Assembly: GCA_947589175.1 (NCBI GenBank)
Contig: CANPZR010000010.1
Span: forward strand, 1-25,028
DNA from: an uncultured Lachnospiraceae bacterium
Lineage (GTDB): Bacteria > Bacillota > Clostridia > Lachnospirales > Lachnospiraceae
DNA: 25,028 bases
Direction of reading: 5' to 3'
Shown one piece after another: positions 1 through 6,613 of this stretch. The notes under the pieces are model-generated. The model saw only the letters and a program-made list of their open reading frames with translations. It was not told the DNA's origin and made no database searches. How positions within the stretch are numbered: the first letter of the stretch is position 1; the number at the start of each line of letters is the position of its first letter. The translations under genes were made by a program, and so were the position numbers.

Positions 1-782
1 AGAACCAGCATATCCTTCGGGGCCAGCTTCATTTTGCGGCGGTCCAGGATAAAGCTGTCTTTCAGCCGGATGTAGTCCTCCTCATTGAAGAAGCGCTCCC
101 GCTGCACACGGGTCATGTAGAGAAGATCTAATTCCGGCAGCACGTCCTCCAGCACATTTACCTCTTTGTAATCGATGTGGCCCGCGTCCAGGGTATCCCG
201 TCTCAGATAGTCCGGAATCCTCAATTCTTCCGGAGAAATCAGGACAAATCTCACTTCCGGGTAGCGAACCATAGCGCTGATCAGGGAGTGGACGGTGCGC
301 CCGAATTTCAAATCGCCGCACATGCCGATGGTGAGATGGTCGAGGCGGCCTTTCAGGTTCTTGATCGTCAGAAGGTCGGTCAGCGTCTGCGTGGGGTGGT
401 TGTGGCCGCCATCCCCGGCGTTGATCACGGGAATGGAGGAGTGGAGGGACGCCACATAGGGAGCGCCTTCCTTGGGATGCCGCATGGCGCATATGTCCGC
501 GTAACTGGAAATGACGCGGATGGTGTCGGAGACGCTCTCGCCCTTGGCGGCGGAGCTGGAATCAGCGGAAGCAAATCCCAGAACCTGTCCGCCCAGATTC
601 AGCATGGCCGACTCGAAGCTGAGCCTCGTCCGGGTGCTGGGCTCGTAAAAACAGGTGGCCAGCTTTTTCCCGTGGCAGACTTCTGAAAATCGGGCCGGAT
701 TCTCTATGATCTGCTCTGCCAGCGAAATCAGGTCGTCCGTCTCCTCGACGGTAAGATCCAAAGCATTCATAAGATGTCTCAT
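1..782 (-). CDS. pyrB: Aspartate carbamoyltransferase catalytic subunit (3' end beyond window)
   Basis: Cytosolic enzyme of pyrimidine synthesis that joins carbamoyl phosphate and L-aspartate to give N-carbamoyl-aspartate. Reading the minus strand gives about 260 residues beginning MRHLMNALDLTVEETDDL and running off the window; the family is usually about 305-310 residues, so the last 45-50 are missing. The carbamoyl-phosphate motif STRTR is at about residues 49-53 (FYEPSTRTRLSFE), HPTQ at about 129-132, and the aspartate-side segment LLYMTRVQRERF at about 220-231. The start at 782 is preceded by GGAGG (787-791). Spacing is short, but the next Met (codon 5) would be too far away. pyrI or other pyr genes often follow in Clostridia and would lie outside the window. 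The gene diverges from the hydratase at 1036 and has its own promoter. Identity is very secure. Confidence 0.96.
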   Translation of the reverse strand, partial: MRHLMNALDLTVEETDDLISLAEQIIENPARFSEVCHGKKLATCFYEPSTRTRLSFESAMLNLGGQVLGFASADSSSAAKGESVSDTIRVISSYADICAMRHPKEGAPYVASLHSSIPVINAGDGGHNHPTQTLTDLLTIKNLKGRLDHLTIGMCGDLKFGRTVHSLISAMVRYPEVRFVLISPEELRIPDYLRRDTLDAGHIDYKEVNVLEDVLPELDLLYMTRVQRERFFNEEDYIRLKDSFILDRRKMKLAPKDMLV

Positions 783-827
783 GTTTCCTCCATTCTGCGG
801 TGCGACCCGCCGGGTGGTATTTTTATA

Positions 828-856
828 ATTTTACCTCATTTTGGAAGCATTGACAA
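828..856 (-). promoter_or_regulatory. Sigma-A-type promoter for pyrB
   Basis: On the minus strand, TTGTCA (851-856) and TAAAAT (828-833) are separated by exactly 17 bases. The predicted transcript start near 821 leaves a leader of about 40 nt before pyrB. That seems too short for a classical PyrR attenuator, and no such hairpin is visible. Confidence 0.75.
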
Positions 857-895
857 CAGGAAATTTTAAATCCGAAATTAAAAACAGGTTCAAAA

Positions 896-917
896 CCGGA
901 TTAAATTCGGAATCCGG
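896..917. promoter_or_regulatory. Inverted repeat between two divergent promoters
   Basis: CCGGATT (896-902) and AATCCGG (911-917) form a perfect 7-bp inverted repeat with an 8-base spacer. It sits between the pyrB -35 (851-856) and the hydratase -35 (933-938). Its place and symmetry suit a repressor or activator site acting on one or both genes. A looser outer pair (TCCGAAATTA at 871-880, TAAATTCGGA at 902-911) overlaps it. No regulator is identified. Confidence 0.4.
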
Positions 918-932
918 AATTGAAAATTATCA

Positions 933-961
933 TTGCATTATAGCGGAAAAACAAGTATACT
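933..961 (+). promoter_or_regulatory. Promoter for the aconitase-family hydratase
   Basis: TTGCAT (933-938), a 17-base spacer, and TATACT (956-961). Transcription would start near 968, giving a leader of about 68 nt before the ATG at 1036. Confidence 0.65.
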
Positions 962-1035
962 GATACGGGGGCAGGGCGTCTGTTTTCCTGCTCCGGCATT
1001 ATGTGACATTCTGGAAATTATGAAGGAGGCAGCAT

Positions 1036-3324
1036 ATGGTACATTTATATGAAGGCGGAGCGTACCTGGCGGGCGGAGAACTGATCCCGGACTCGCCGGA
1101 GGCTCTGGCGGCGGTCGAGGCAAAGACCGGCGTAAAGACGACAAGGGAAGAAGCGGCGAAAGGCACGATGGCATATGGAATTTTATCTTCCCACAATACA
1201 TCCGGCAGCATGGAAAATCTGAAAATCAAATTTGACAAGCTGACGTCCCACGACATTACCTTCGTGGGTATATTGCAGACGGCGAGGGCGTCCGGACTGG
1301 AGAAATTCCCGGTTCCCTATGTGCTGACGAACTGCCACAACAGCCTGTGCGCGGTGGGCGGCACGATCAATGAGGACGACCACGTATTCGGACTTTCCTG
1401 CGCCAAGAAATACGGCGGCGTCTATGTACCGCCTCATCAGGCGGTGATCCACCAGTTCGCGAGGGAGATGTTAGCGGCCGGGGGCGCGATGATTCTTGGC
1501 TCGGACAGCCACACCCGCTATGGAGCGCTGGGAACGATGGCCGTGGGAGAGGGCGGTCCGGAGATTGTAAAGCAGCTTTTAGAGCAGACCTATGACATTC
1601 CGATGCCGGGCGTGGTCGCTATCCACCTGACCGGCAAGCCGGAGAAGGGCGTGGGGCCGCAGGATATCGCGCTGGCGATTATCGGAGCTGTATTTAAAAA
1701 TGGATATGTGAATAATAAGGTCATGGAGTTCATCGGCGACGGCATTGACAATTTAAGCGTCGATTTCCGAATCGGCGTGGACGTTATGACGACGGAGACG
1801 ACCTGTCTTTCTTCCATCTGGAGGACGGACGACGCCGTGAAAGAATTTTACGAGATTCACAAGAGACCGGAGGATTATAAGGAGCTGAATCCGGCGGATG
1901 TGGCTTATTACGATGGGGTAGTGGAGGTTGACCTCTCACAGGTGAAACCGATGATCGCAATGCCGTTCCACCCCAGCAACGTCTACACGATTGAGGAGCT
2001 GAACCAGAATCTGGAGGATATTCTCCGAGATGTGGAGAAAAAGGCGCTTGTGAGCCTGGACAACAACAATATCGACTTCAAGCTGACGGACAAGATCCGG
2101 GACGGCCGGCTCTATGTGGAGCAGGGCGTTATCGCGGGCTGCGCCGGCGGCGGATTTGAAAATATCTGCGACGCGGCGGACATCCTCCGCGGAAAGACTA
2201 TCGGCAGCGATGAGTTTTCGCTGAGCATTTATCCGGCCTCCCAGCCTGTATTTATGGAGCTTGTGAAAAATGGCCGGATCGCGGATTTGATGGCTACGGG
2301 AGCCACCGTGCGCACGGCGTTCTGCGGCCCGTGCTTTGGCGCCGGGGACGTGCCGAGCAACAAGGGACTGAGCATCCGCCACTCGACGAGGAACTTCCCG
2401 AACCGCGAGGGCTCCAAGGTGACCAATGGACAGATTGCCTCCGTGGCGCTGATGGACGCCCGCTCGATTGCGGCGACGGCGGCGAACAAGGGGTATCTGA
2501 CGGCGGCGACCGATGTGGACGCGGAATTTACGAAGCCGAAGTATTATTTTGATAAATCCATCTATGACAACCGCGTGTTCAACGGCGTTGGCAAGGCGGA
2601 TCCGAGCGTGGAGATCAAGTTCGGCCCCAACATCGTGGACTGGCCGAAAATGCAGGCGCTGACCGACCACGCGCTCTTGAAGGTGGTATCCATGATTCAC
2701 GATCCGGTTACCACGACGGACGAGCTGATTCCATCGGGAGAGACCTCATCTTACCGCTCCAACCCGCTTGGGCTGGCGGAGTTTACTCTGTCGAGGAAGG
2801 ATCCGGCCTATGTGGGCAAGGCGAAGGAGGTCCAGAAGGTGGAGAAGGCGCGTATTGCCGGCGAGGATATTTACGCGCAGGACGGCGCGCTGAAGGGCAT
2901 TTATGACGCCATCCGCGAGAAGTTCGGCGATGAAATCGTGCCGGAGCAGACGGAAGTGGGAAGCGTGATTTTTGCCGTGAAGCCGGGAGACGGTTCGGCG
3001 CGCGAGCAGGCGGCGAGCTGCCAGCGCGTGCTGGGCGGCATGGCCAATATAGCCAGAGAGTACGCGACCAAGAGATACCGCTCCAACCTTATCAACTGGG
3101 GCATGCTGCCGTTTGTGTTCGACGGGGATCTGCCCTTTGACAAGGACGATTACATTTTGGTCAAGGACATCAAGGAGGCCATCATTTCCAAAAATGACGC
3201 GATCAAAGCCTATGTGGTCAATAAGGGAATGAAGGAGATGGAGCTGCACCTGGGAAATCTCACGGACGATGAGAGAGAGATTATCCTGAAAGGATGCCTG
3301 ATCAATTATAATAGGAAAAATTAG
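1036..3324 (+). CDS. Aconitase-family hydratase, YbhJ-like
   Basis: A 762-residue member of the aconitase superfamily, Fe-S-dependent (de)hydratases of hydroxy-acids. SDSHT, typical of the family, is at residues 156-160. The likely 4Fe-4S ligands are C369 (in GCAGGGFEN) and C430/C433 (in FCGPCFGAGD). The usual Arg-rich segment follows (RHSTRNFPNREGSK), then a C-terminal swivel-like domain. Length and the replacement of the usual SCTNG by GCAGGG fit the E. coli YbhJ-type branch better than AcnA, AcnB or LeuC. The true substrate is therefore unknown, and a TCA role should not be assumed. The ATG at 1036 follows AAGGAGG (1023-1029) at 6 nt. It looks monocistronic, since the next gene is convergent 25 bp downstream. 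Confidence 0.88.
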   Translation: MVHLYEGGAYLAGGELIPDSPEALAAVEAKTGVKTTREEAAKGTMAYGILSSHNTSGSMENLKIKFDKLTSHDITFVGILQTARASGLEKFPVPYVLTNCHNSLCAVGGTINEDDHVFGLSCAKKYGGVYVPPHQAVIHQFAREMLAAGGAMILGSDSHTRYGALGTMAVGEGGPEIVKQLLEQTYDIPMPGVVAIHLTGKPEKGVGPQDIALAIIGAVFKNGYVNNKVMEFIGDGIDNLSVDFRIGVDVMTTETTCLSSIWRTDDAVKEFYEIHKRPEDYKELNPADVAYYDGVVEVDLSQVKPMIAMPFHPSNVYTIEELNQNLEDILRDVEKKALVSLDNNNIDFKLTDKIRDGRLYVEQGVIAGCAGGGFENICDAADILRGKTIGSDEFSLSIYPASQPVFMELVKNGRIADLMATGATVRTAFCGPCFGAGDVPSNKGLSIRHSTRNFPNREGSKVTNGQIASVALMDARSIAATAANKGYLTAATDVDAEFTKPKYYFDKSIYDNRVFNGVGKADPSVEIKFGPNIVDWPKMQALTDHALLKVVSMIHDPVTTTDELIPSGETSSYRSNPLGLAEFTLSRKDPAYVGKAKEVQKVEKARIAGEDIYAQDGALKGIYDAIREKFGDEIVPEQTEVGSVIFAVKPGDGSAREQAASCQRVLGGMANIAREYATKRYRSNLINWGMLPFVFDGDLPFDKDDYILVKDIKEAIISKNDAIKAYVVNKGMKEMELHLGNLTDDEREIILKGCLINYNRKN

Positions 3325-3349
3325 TTTCCGACATGGATAACAGGAAAAA

Positions 3350-4102
3350 TTAAAAATGTGCAGATTTTGATTTTAAAGCCTTCAGGATGTTGCAGATATC
3401 ATTTACATCCTGAGGGCTTAATTCATCAAAACGGTCTAACTGGGCTTTTATGGAGTCGATGGTCTCATTTTTGACATTCTTTGCCTTTACGTTCAAAAAA
3501 TAGGAGGTCAGCGTACTGGTGATGCTACCGATCATTCCAATTCCGACCAACATGAGGACCATAGCGATGATCCGGCCATAAAAGGTAGAGGGCGAGATAT
3601 CGCCATATCCAACGGTAGTGGTGGTCACAAATGCCCACCAGACTCCATCGCTGAGGCTCATTCCTTCCGTCAGGTGAATCAGTATGCCTCCAATAAAAAT
3701 CATGGCAGTTGTCAGAAAAACAATATATTTGAAACCGTTGGTGTTAAAAAAACGCCGTGCTTTTCGGAGCGGCCGGCACAAAAATCCCAGTATTCGCGGG
3801 AGCCTGGAAAGAGTGGAGAGTTTCGCGAGTCTTGTTATTTTAAATGCCCGGAATACAGTATAAAAGGGGAATATCGCAATCAGATCGCAGATATTGGACC
3901 GGACGAAGGCTTTTTTGTCGGGAGCTAAGTACAGCCTGATTACATAATCTGCCAAAAAGGCGGTTAAAAGACAGCGGTCTAGGATAATCTGCCATCCGCT
4001 CAAGCCTTCATACAAGTCCATTATCGTCAAGCTTACAGCGATGATGGCGAGAATACTGATTGTGATGTCGTATATGGTGTGCTGAACTTTGGTTATCTTC
4101 AT
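3350..4102 (-). CDS. Voltage-gated potassium channel, Kv-like 6TM
   Basis: A 250-residue membrane protein with one ion-channel unit. The K+ selectivity filter TTTVGYGD lies at about residues 161-168, between two hydrophobic helices (about 125-144 and 177-202). Upstream are S1 (about 12-28), S2 (about 40-57), S3 (about 70-81) and a basic S4-like stretch (RAFKITRLAKLSTLSRLPRI, about 85-104), giving voltage-sensor architecture. A short cytoplasmic tail ends in KSKSAHF. The start at 4102 is preferred because AAGGGA (4112-4117) lies 9 nt upstream. The in-frame ATG at 4111 directly abuts that site and would add three residues. The gene is convergent with the hydratase and has its own promoter. It presumably conducts K+ across the cell membrane; no ligand-binding domain is visible. 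Confidence 0.92.
   Translation of the reverse strand: MKITKVQHTIYDITISILAIIAVSLTIMDLYEGLSGWQIILDRCLLTAFLADYVIRLYLAPDKKAFVRSNICDLIAIFPFYTVFRAFKITRLAKLSTLSRLPRILGFLCRPLRKARRFFNTNGFKYIVFLTTAMIFIGGILIHLTEGMSLSDGVWWAFVTTTTVGYGDISPSTFYGRIIAMVLMLVGIGMIGSITSTLTSYFLNVKAKNVKNETIDSIKAQLDRFDELSPQDVNDICNILKALKSKSAHF
3376..3419. other. 14-bp hairpin inside the 3' end of the K+ channel gene
   Basis: The arms at 3376-3389 and 3406-3419 pair over 14 positions with one G-T and a 16-base loop. The hairpin lies within codons for the cytoplasmic tail, 50 bp inside the convergent gene end. No clear T-run follows on either strand, so intrinsic termination for the convergent pair is possible but not well supported. 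Confidence 0.4.
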
Positions 4103-4138
4103 TAAGATCATTCCCTTCTGTCCCTTGTTTAGTTACAT

Positions 4139-4167
4139 ATTGTATCACTTTCGGAGAAATAAGACAA
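4139..4167 (-). promoter_or_regulatory. Promoter for the K+ channel gene
   Basis: On the minus strand, TTGTCT (4162-4167), a 17-base spacer, and TACAAT (4139-4144). It lies about 37 bp upstream of the chosen start. Confidence 0.65.
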
Positions 4168-4212
4168 TAGCGTTGTGGAAAAATAGAAAATAGAAATTAC
4201 ACTGTTAGTTTA

Positions 4213-4241
4213 TTGAAAGACATCGGAATCTGTGATATGAT
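4213..4241 (+). promoter_or_regulatory. Promoter for small ORF and lipoprotein
   Basis: TTGAAA (4213-4218), a 17-base spacer, and TATGAT (4236-4241). The predicted start is near 4248, 22 nt before the ATG at 4270. No separate promoter is seen before the lipoprotein, so both are probably on one transcript. The 4112-4456 stretch otherwise holds only this promoter, the K+ channel promoter and the small ORF. Confidence 0.65.
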
Positions 4242-4269
4242 GATAAATAATTACTGAGGGGAGTATTAT

Positions 4270-4410
4270 ATGTTACAAAAACAGACATTTAAACAGGAAG
4301 TCATTAAAGCAGATATGAATATGGTTTTGGATATTTATGAACTGGTTCATACAACAATTAAAGATATATACCAAAGGTATTATATTGAATGGACAGAGTT
4401 TACAGTATGA
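4270..4410 (+). CDS. Small ORF of unknown function, possibly frameshifted
   Basis: A 46-codon frame, MLQKQTFKQEVIKADMNMVL and onward, with a ribosome site (GAGGGGAG, about 8 nt before the ATG) and a good upstream promoter. It ends YYIEWTEFTV. The neighbouring frame across the end reads on as ILNGQSLQYESAISDVIDGM to a TAA at 4442-4444, and that tail looks protein-like. One extra base in the TATTAT stretch near 4379-4384 would explain this, making an ancestral product of about 57 residues. I do not recognise the family. It lies just upstream of the lipoprotein. It could be a genuine 46-residue peptide or a pseudogene. Confidence 0.45.
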   Translation: MLQKQTFKQEVIKADMNMVLDIYELVHTTIKDIYQRYYIEWTEFTV

Positions 4411-4456
4411 GAGCGCCATTTCAGATGTGATAGATGGTATGTAAGAGGTAAAGAAT

Positions 4457-5518
4457 ATGAAAAAATTCATTGCATTTTTTTTAATAATGTTTCTGTGCTT
4501 GCTAAATGGATGTGATAAAAAAGAAGAAGAAAATGCAACTAATTCGGCAATAAATGTGAATATGCAGATCACAGCAGATTATAGCAAGGAATTAGTTGTG
4601 CCGGATCCGGAAAGTTCGGAAGAAGAGGTTTCTGTTGTTATGCGTTATATTCCAGATTTTGAAAAGTACGAAGCATATGAAGATATGGATAAATGTTATA
4701 AATCCTGTGAAGTTGATTTAAGTTATTTAGGATTCGATAATAAAATGACGATTTTAGCATTTCAAATAGGTGCCGTAACCAGTCATACATCTAAATATAT
4801 ACATATTGCGTATGATATTCCAAATGGATATTTATATGATGAAGAATTACCGGTTTTAATCAACAGAGATGTATATGCAAATTGTTTGGTCTTAGTTGTA
4901 AAAGATTCTTTGAAAGAGGATGAAGATAATTATATCATTGTTTTGGATTATGATAAAAAGAAAAGTTATGTCATAAAAACTTCCATATGGAATCCAATGG
5001 ACGAACATATGCCGTCATTGCAGCTGTTTGATTTTACTGGGGACGGCTTACAGGATATAGTGATTTCAAATTCATTAAATGAATGTTACGTTAATATGCA
5101 AATTTTTACTTTTTCTGAAAATAAATTTAGAAATATATATTCTAATTTGGGAGGAGAAGAAAAAACGGGAGATAAGATTTCGGGACAACTTACGGATAAT
5201 TATAAAATTGTTTTTGAATATAAGCCAATAGGTTTGAAAAAGGAAAAAAGCTTATTAAAGCTTGGATATTCAAAAAAACAATTGCGTTATAGTTATAATA
5301 AAGAAGGTAAAGTAAAAAAAGGTAGGGATATACAAATAGATTTGGCTCAAGATATGAAAATATGTGATCAAAACGAATATGATCATGTTATACGTTATAG
5401 CCACTCAGTTACATTGGGAAAATATAACCATATTTGTGAAATATATGTGTATTTGAAATATAATACTAAAGAGGATAGGATGGATATTTATAAGATAGAT
5501 ATGAAATGGGATAAATAA
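4457..5518 (+). CDS. Putative lipoprotein with a VCBS/FG-GAP-like motif
   Basis: A 353-residue protein with a clear lipoprotein signal: MKK, hydrophobic FIAFFLIMFLCLL, and lipobox LLNGC with the lipidated Cys at residue 19. An acidic, low-complexity linker follows (KKEEENATNS). It should be anchored on the outer face of the cell membrane. In the middle, FDFTGDGLQDIVIS resembles the Ca-binding D-x-[ST]-G-D-G-x-x-D loop of VCBS or FG-GAP repeats, which is common in surface beta-propellers. Only one such unit is obvious. The ATG at 4457 follows AAGAGG (4443-4448) at 8 nt. Codon use is strongly AT-rich compared with the hydratase region, hinting at a different origin. Exact function unknown. Confidence 0.75.
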   Translation: MKKFIAFFLIMFLCLLNGCDKKEEENATNSAINVNMQITADYSKELVVPDPESSEEEVSVVMRYIPDFEKYEAYEDMDKCYKSCEVDLSYLGFDNKMTILAFQIGAVTSHTSKYIHIAYDIPNGYLYDEELPVLINRDVYANCLVLVVKDSLKEDEDNYIIVLDYDKKKSYVIKTSIWNPMDEHMPSLQLFDFTGDGLQDIVISNSLNECYVNMQIFTFSENKFRNIYSNLGGEEKTGDKISGQLTDNYKIVFEYKPIGLKKEKSLLKLGYSKKQLRYSYNKEGKVKKGRDIQIDLAQDMKICDQNEYDHVIRYSHSVTLGKYNHICEIYVYLKYNTKEDRMDIYKIDMKWDK

Positions 5519-5547
5519 GTTTATACTATTCAAATAAAGAAAGTTTC

Positions 5548-5582
5548 TTGATATTTTCTTTACCTTAGCGTATAATAAGGTA
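5548..5582 (+). promoter_or_regulatory. Promoter and operator-like palindrome of a toxin-antitoxin remnant
   Basis: TTGATA (5548-5553), a 17-base spacer, and a perfect TATAAT (5571-5576). A perfect 7-bp inverted repeat, TACCTTA (5561-5567) and TAAGGTA (5576-5582), covers the -10. This is where the ribbon-helix-helix antitoxin/toxin complex normally represses its own operon. Confidence 0.75.
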
Positions 5583-5599
5583 TGAAAGGAGTGATGATT

Positions 5600-5755
5600 A
5601 TGGCACAGGTAGTTAATGTAGGCAGAGAGAAGCGTATTCCCTTTGAAGTGAGTGTTGATCCATTCTATTCCGAAGAAAATATGACAAGATTGAGAAAGGC
5701 TATTCAAGACCTTGATGCAGGAAAGGGAACGGCTCATGAGGTAGACTATGAATAG
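5600..5755 (+). pseudogene. RelB/DinJ-family antitoxin with DNA-binding domain deleted
   Basis: A 51-residue frame: MAQVVNV joined straight to GREKRIPFEVSVDPFYSEEN and RLRKAIQDLDAGKG. RelB/DinJ antitoxins are usually about 85-95 residues. They begin like MAQVVNVNFR, pass through a ribbon-helix-helix and a helix, and then reach the PFEVxxDPFYSEENMxRL toxin-binding segment. Here roughly 35 central residues (most of the DNA-binding fold) are absent and the frame is kept, so it is an in-frame internal deletion. The ribosome site AAAGGAG (5585-5591) and the promoter are intact, so the shortened peptide could still be made and might bind toxin without repressing. It overlaps the toxin fragment by 8 bp. 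The family call is firm; whether it functions is unknown. Confidence 0.8.
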
Positions 5756-5891
5756 TAAGCCAGAACCGTTAAGAGGCGATTTAAGCGGCTTTTGGAGCCG
5801 CAGGATAGACGACACAAATCGTCTTGTATATCGCATAAGGAACGGTAACATAGAGATAGCACAGTGTGGTTCTCATTATAGGGACAAATGA
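5748..5891 (+). pseudogene. YoeB-family toxin, C-terminal fragment
   Basis: A 47-residue frame starting at an ATG inside the antitoxin end. It reads MNSKPEPLRGDLSGFWSRRI, then NRLVYRIRNG, and ends CGSHYRDK. This matches the C-terminal half of YoeB/Txe ribosome-dependent mRNA endonucleases (KPEPLKxxLSGFWSRRIxxExRLVY...HY). The catalytic Arg of SRRI and the terminal His-Tyr are present. The N-terminal half is gone, including the Glu that precedes KPEPL in active YoeB, so the product should be inactive. The last codons lie inside the 41-bp repeat also found at 16785. Confidence 0.85.
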
Positions 5892-5908
5892 GAACGAATT
5901 AGCGGAAC
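5868..5908 (+). repeat. 41-bp direct repeat, left copy
   Basis: Matches 16785-16825 at 40 of 41 positions; the only difference is C at 5903. It encodes the end of YoeB (GSHYRDK and stop) and continues past the stop codon. Within it, GTTCTCATT (5869-5877) and AATGAGAAC (5887-5895) form a perfect 9-bp inverted repeat with a 9-base spacer. The copies are 10,917 bp apart and bracket the restriction-modification island. Confidence 0.95.
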
Positions 5909-5952
5909 AATAATTAAGATATTCTTTCCTATGGGAAGGTGACACTGGTGCA

Positions 5953-5972
5953 GGCGGGAAGCATTTCCCGCC
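5953..5972 (+). terminator. Terminator-like hairpin after the toxin-antitoxin remnant
   Basis: GGCGGGAA (5953-5960), a 4-base loop, and TTCCCGCC (5965-5972) form an 8-bp GC-rich stem followed by a weak T stretch (ATTTCT). It sits between the end of the toxin fragment and the convergent HTH gene. Confidence 0.45.
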
Positions 5973-6034
5973 ATTTCTAATATGTGAGAAAAAATTATTG
6001 TAAGATCTTTTTTAAAGGCATAGAAAAAATTAGG

Positions 6035-6241
6035 TTATCCAAGTTCTTTATCATGCTTTATGATATCTTCCACTTCACAGTCAAGTATAAAACAAAGGAC
6101 ATTCAGAGTTTTTGTTGTGATAGCTTTTCCGTGCTTCATGCGCTGGATAGTGTTAGCGGAGATTCCATGTTTGAAAATTAGTGCATATTCGGTGATTTCC
6201 TTGGCTTTCAGCGTCTGGTAAAAAGGTTCATAAGATATCAT
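6035..6241 (-). CDS. Small Cro/CI-type HTH transcriptional regulator
   Basis: A 68-residue protein that is almost entirely one helix-turn-helix domain of the YozG/HTH_26 type. The recognition region is LIFKHGISANTIQRMKHGKA, and it ends in the familiar LNVLCFILDCEVEDIIKH helix. A very strong ribosome site, AGGAGGA (6248-6254), lies 6 nt before the ATG. It is transcribed away from the restriction-modification operon and lies just inside the left 41-bp repeat. A role in controlling the neighbouring operon is reasonable from position but not shown. No clear promoter could be picked out upstream of it. Confidence 0.85.
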   Translation of the reverse strand: MISYEPFYQTLKAKEITEYALIFKHGISANTIQRMKHGKAITTKTLNVLCFILDCEVEDIIKHDKELG

Positions 6242-6297
6242 TATAAGTCCTCCTCGTGTTCGGATGATAAAACGATACCATAGTTGATTTTTTGAAT

Positions 6298-6453
6298 ATG
6301 CTAAATAGTGTCTGCTTTGGAATGAAAACAGAAGTCAACGAAATGATTGCAGAATACAACTCTCCACAGGATCCGCCGGCAGACGGAGGCAATGATGATC
6401 CGGACGGCAGCGATTCCGCAAATGATAACTGGGGCACCAGAGCGGGCTTATAG
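6298..6453 (+). other. Open frame remnant with acidic tail, unknown
   Basis: A frame of about 51 codons, open from about 6271, with no ribosome site. It reads MLNSVCFGMKTEVNEMIAEY, then an acidic Pro/Gly/Asp-rich stretch, and ends NWGTRAGL. The stop codon falls in the first of two hairpins (6442-6458). The look is that of a truncated gene end, perhaps from a transposable element, rather than a working gene. I do not recognise the family. Together with the hairpins and the operon promoter it accounts for the 372-bp gap from 6242 to 6613. Confidence 0.25.
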
Positions 6454-6485
6454 CCCGCGTCCCGAGCCACCCGTTTTACGGGTGG
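6442..6485. other. Two stacked hairpins, possible IS200/IS605-like end remnant
   Basis: GCGGGCT (6442-6448)/AGCCCGC (6452-6458) and CCACCCG (6467-6473)/CGGGTGG (6479-6485) are two perfect 7-bp stems. Neither is followed by a T-run on the plus strand, so they do not look like a standard terminator. Subterminal hairpins of this kind occur at ends of IS200/IS605 elements, but no transposase is present here and the link is inference. Confidence 0.3.
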
Positions 6486-6507
6486 GGCGACTTACTTCTA
6501 TTTGCAT

Positions 6508-6597
6508 CATAACTTGGTTATGAAAAAACCTAAATGGTTATTGACAACCAAAAATAAAAGTGATATAGTATACACACAAGAACTTGGTTATGAAAAA
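6508..6597. promoter_or_regulatory. Operator-like repeats around the restriction-modification promoter
   Basis: CATAAC-TTG-GTTATG (6508-6522) is a 15-bp palindrome. The 17-bp sequence AACTTGGTTATGAAAAA occurs at 6511-6527 and again at 6581-6597, one copy upstream of the -35 and the other just after the predicted transcript start. This layout fits binding of a dimeric regulator on both sides of the promoter. Confidence 0.55.
6541..6569 (+). promoter_or_regulatory. Promoter of the restriction-modification operon
   Basis: A consensus TTGACA (6541-6546), a 17-base spacer, and TATAGT (6564-6569), predicting a start near 6576. This is the strongest promoter in the window and the only good one ahead of the five-gene operon. 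Confidence 0.85.
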
Positions 6598-6613
6598 CCA
6601 AAGGAGGTTAAGC

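Noticed and set aside
177..686. A 169-codon plus-strand frame over pyrB
   Set aside because: The minus strand encodes an unmistakable PyrB with conserved motifs, so this frame is a by-product.
1936..2700. A 254-codon open frame on the minus strand inside the hydratase gene
   Set aside because: It is antisense to a clearly conserved protein in GC-rich DNA, with Arg/His-rich composition and no ribosome site; a shadow frame.
3376..3419. Hairpin in the K+ channel gene as a bidirectional terminator
   Set aside because: The stem is good but neither side has a convincing T-run, and it lies in conserved-looking coding sequence; kept only as a structural feature.
5405..5851. A 148-codon minus-strand frame across the lipoprotein end and the toxin-antitoxin remnant
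   Set aside because: Low-complexity hydrophobic translation, no ribosome site, and opposed by recognisable antitoxin and toxin sequence.
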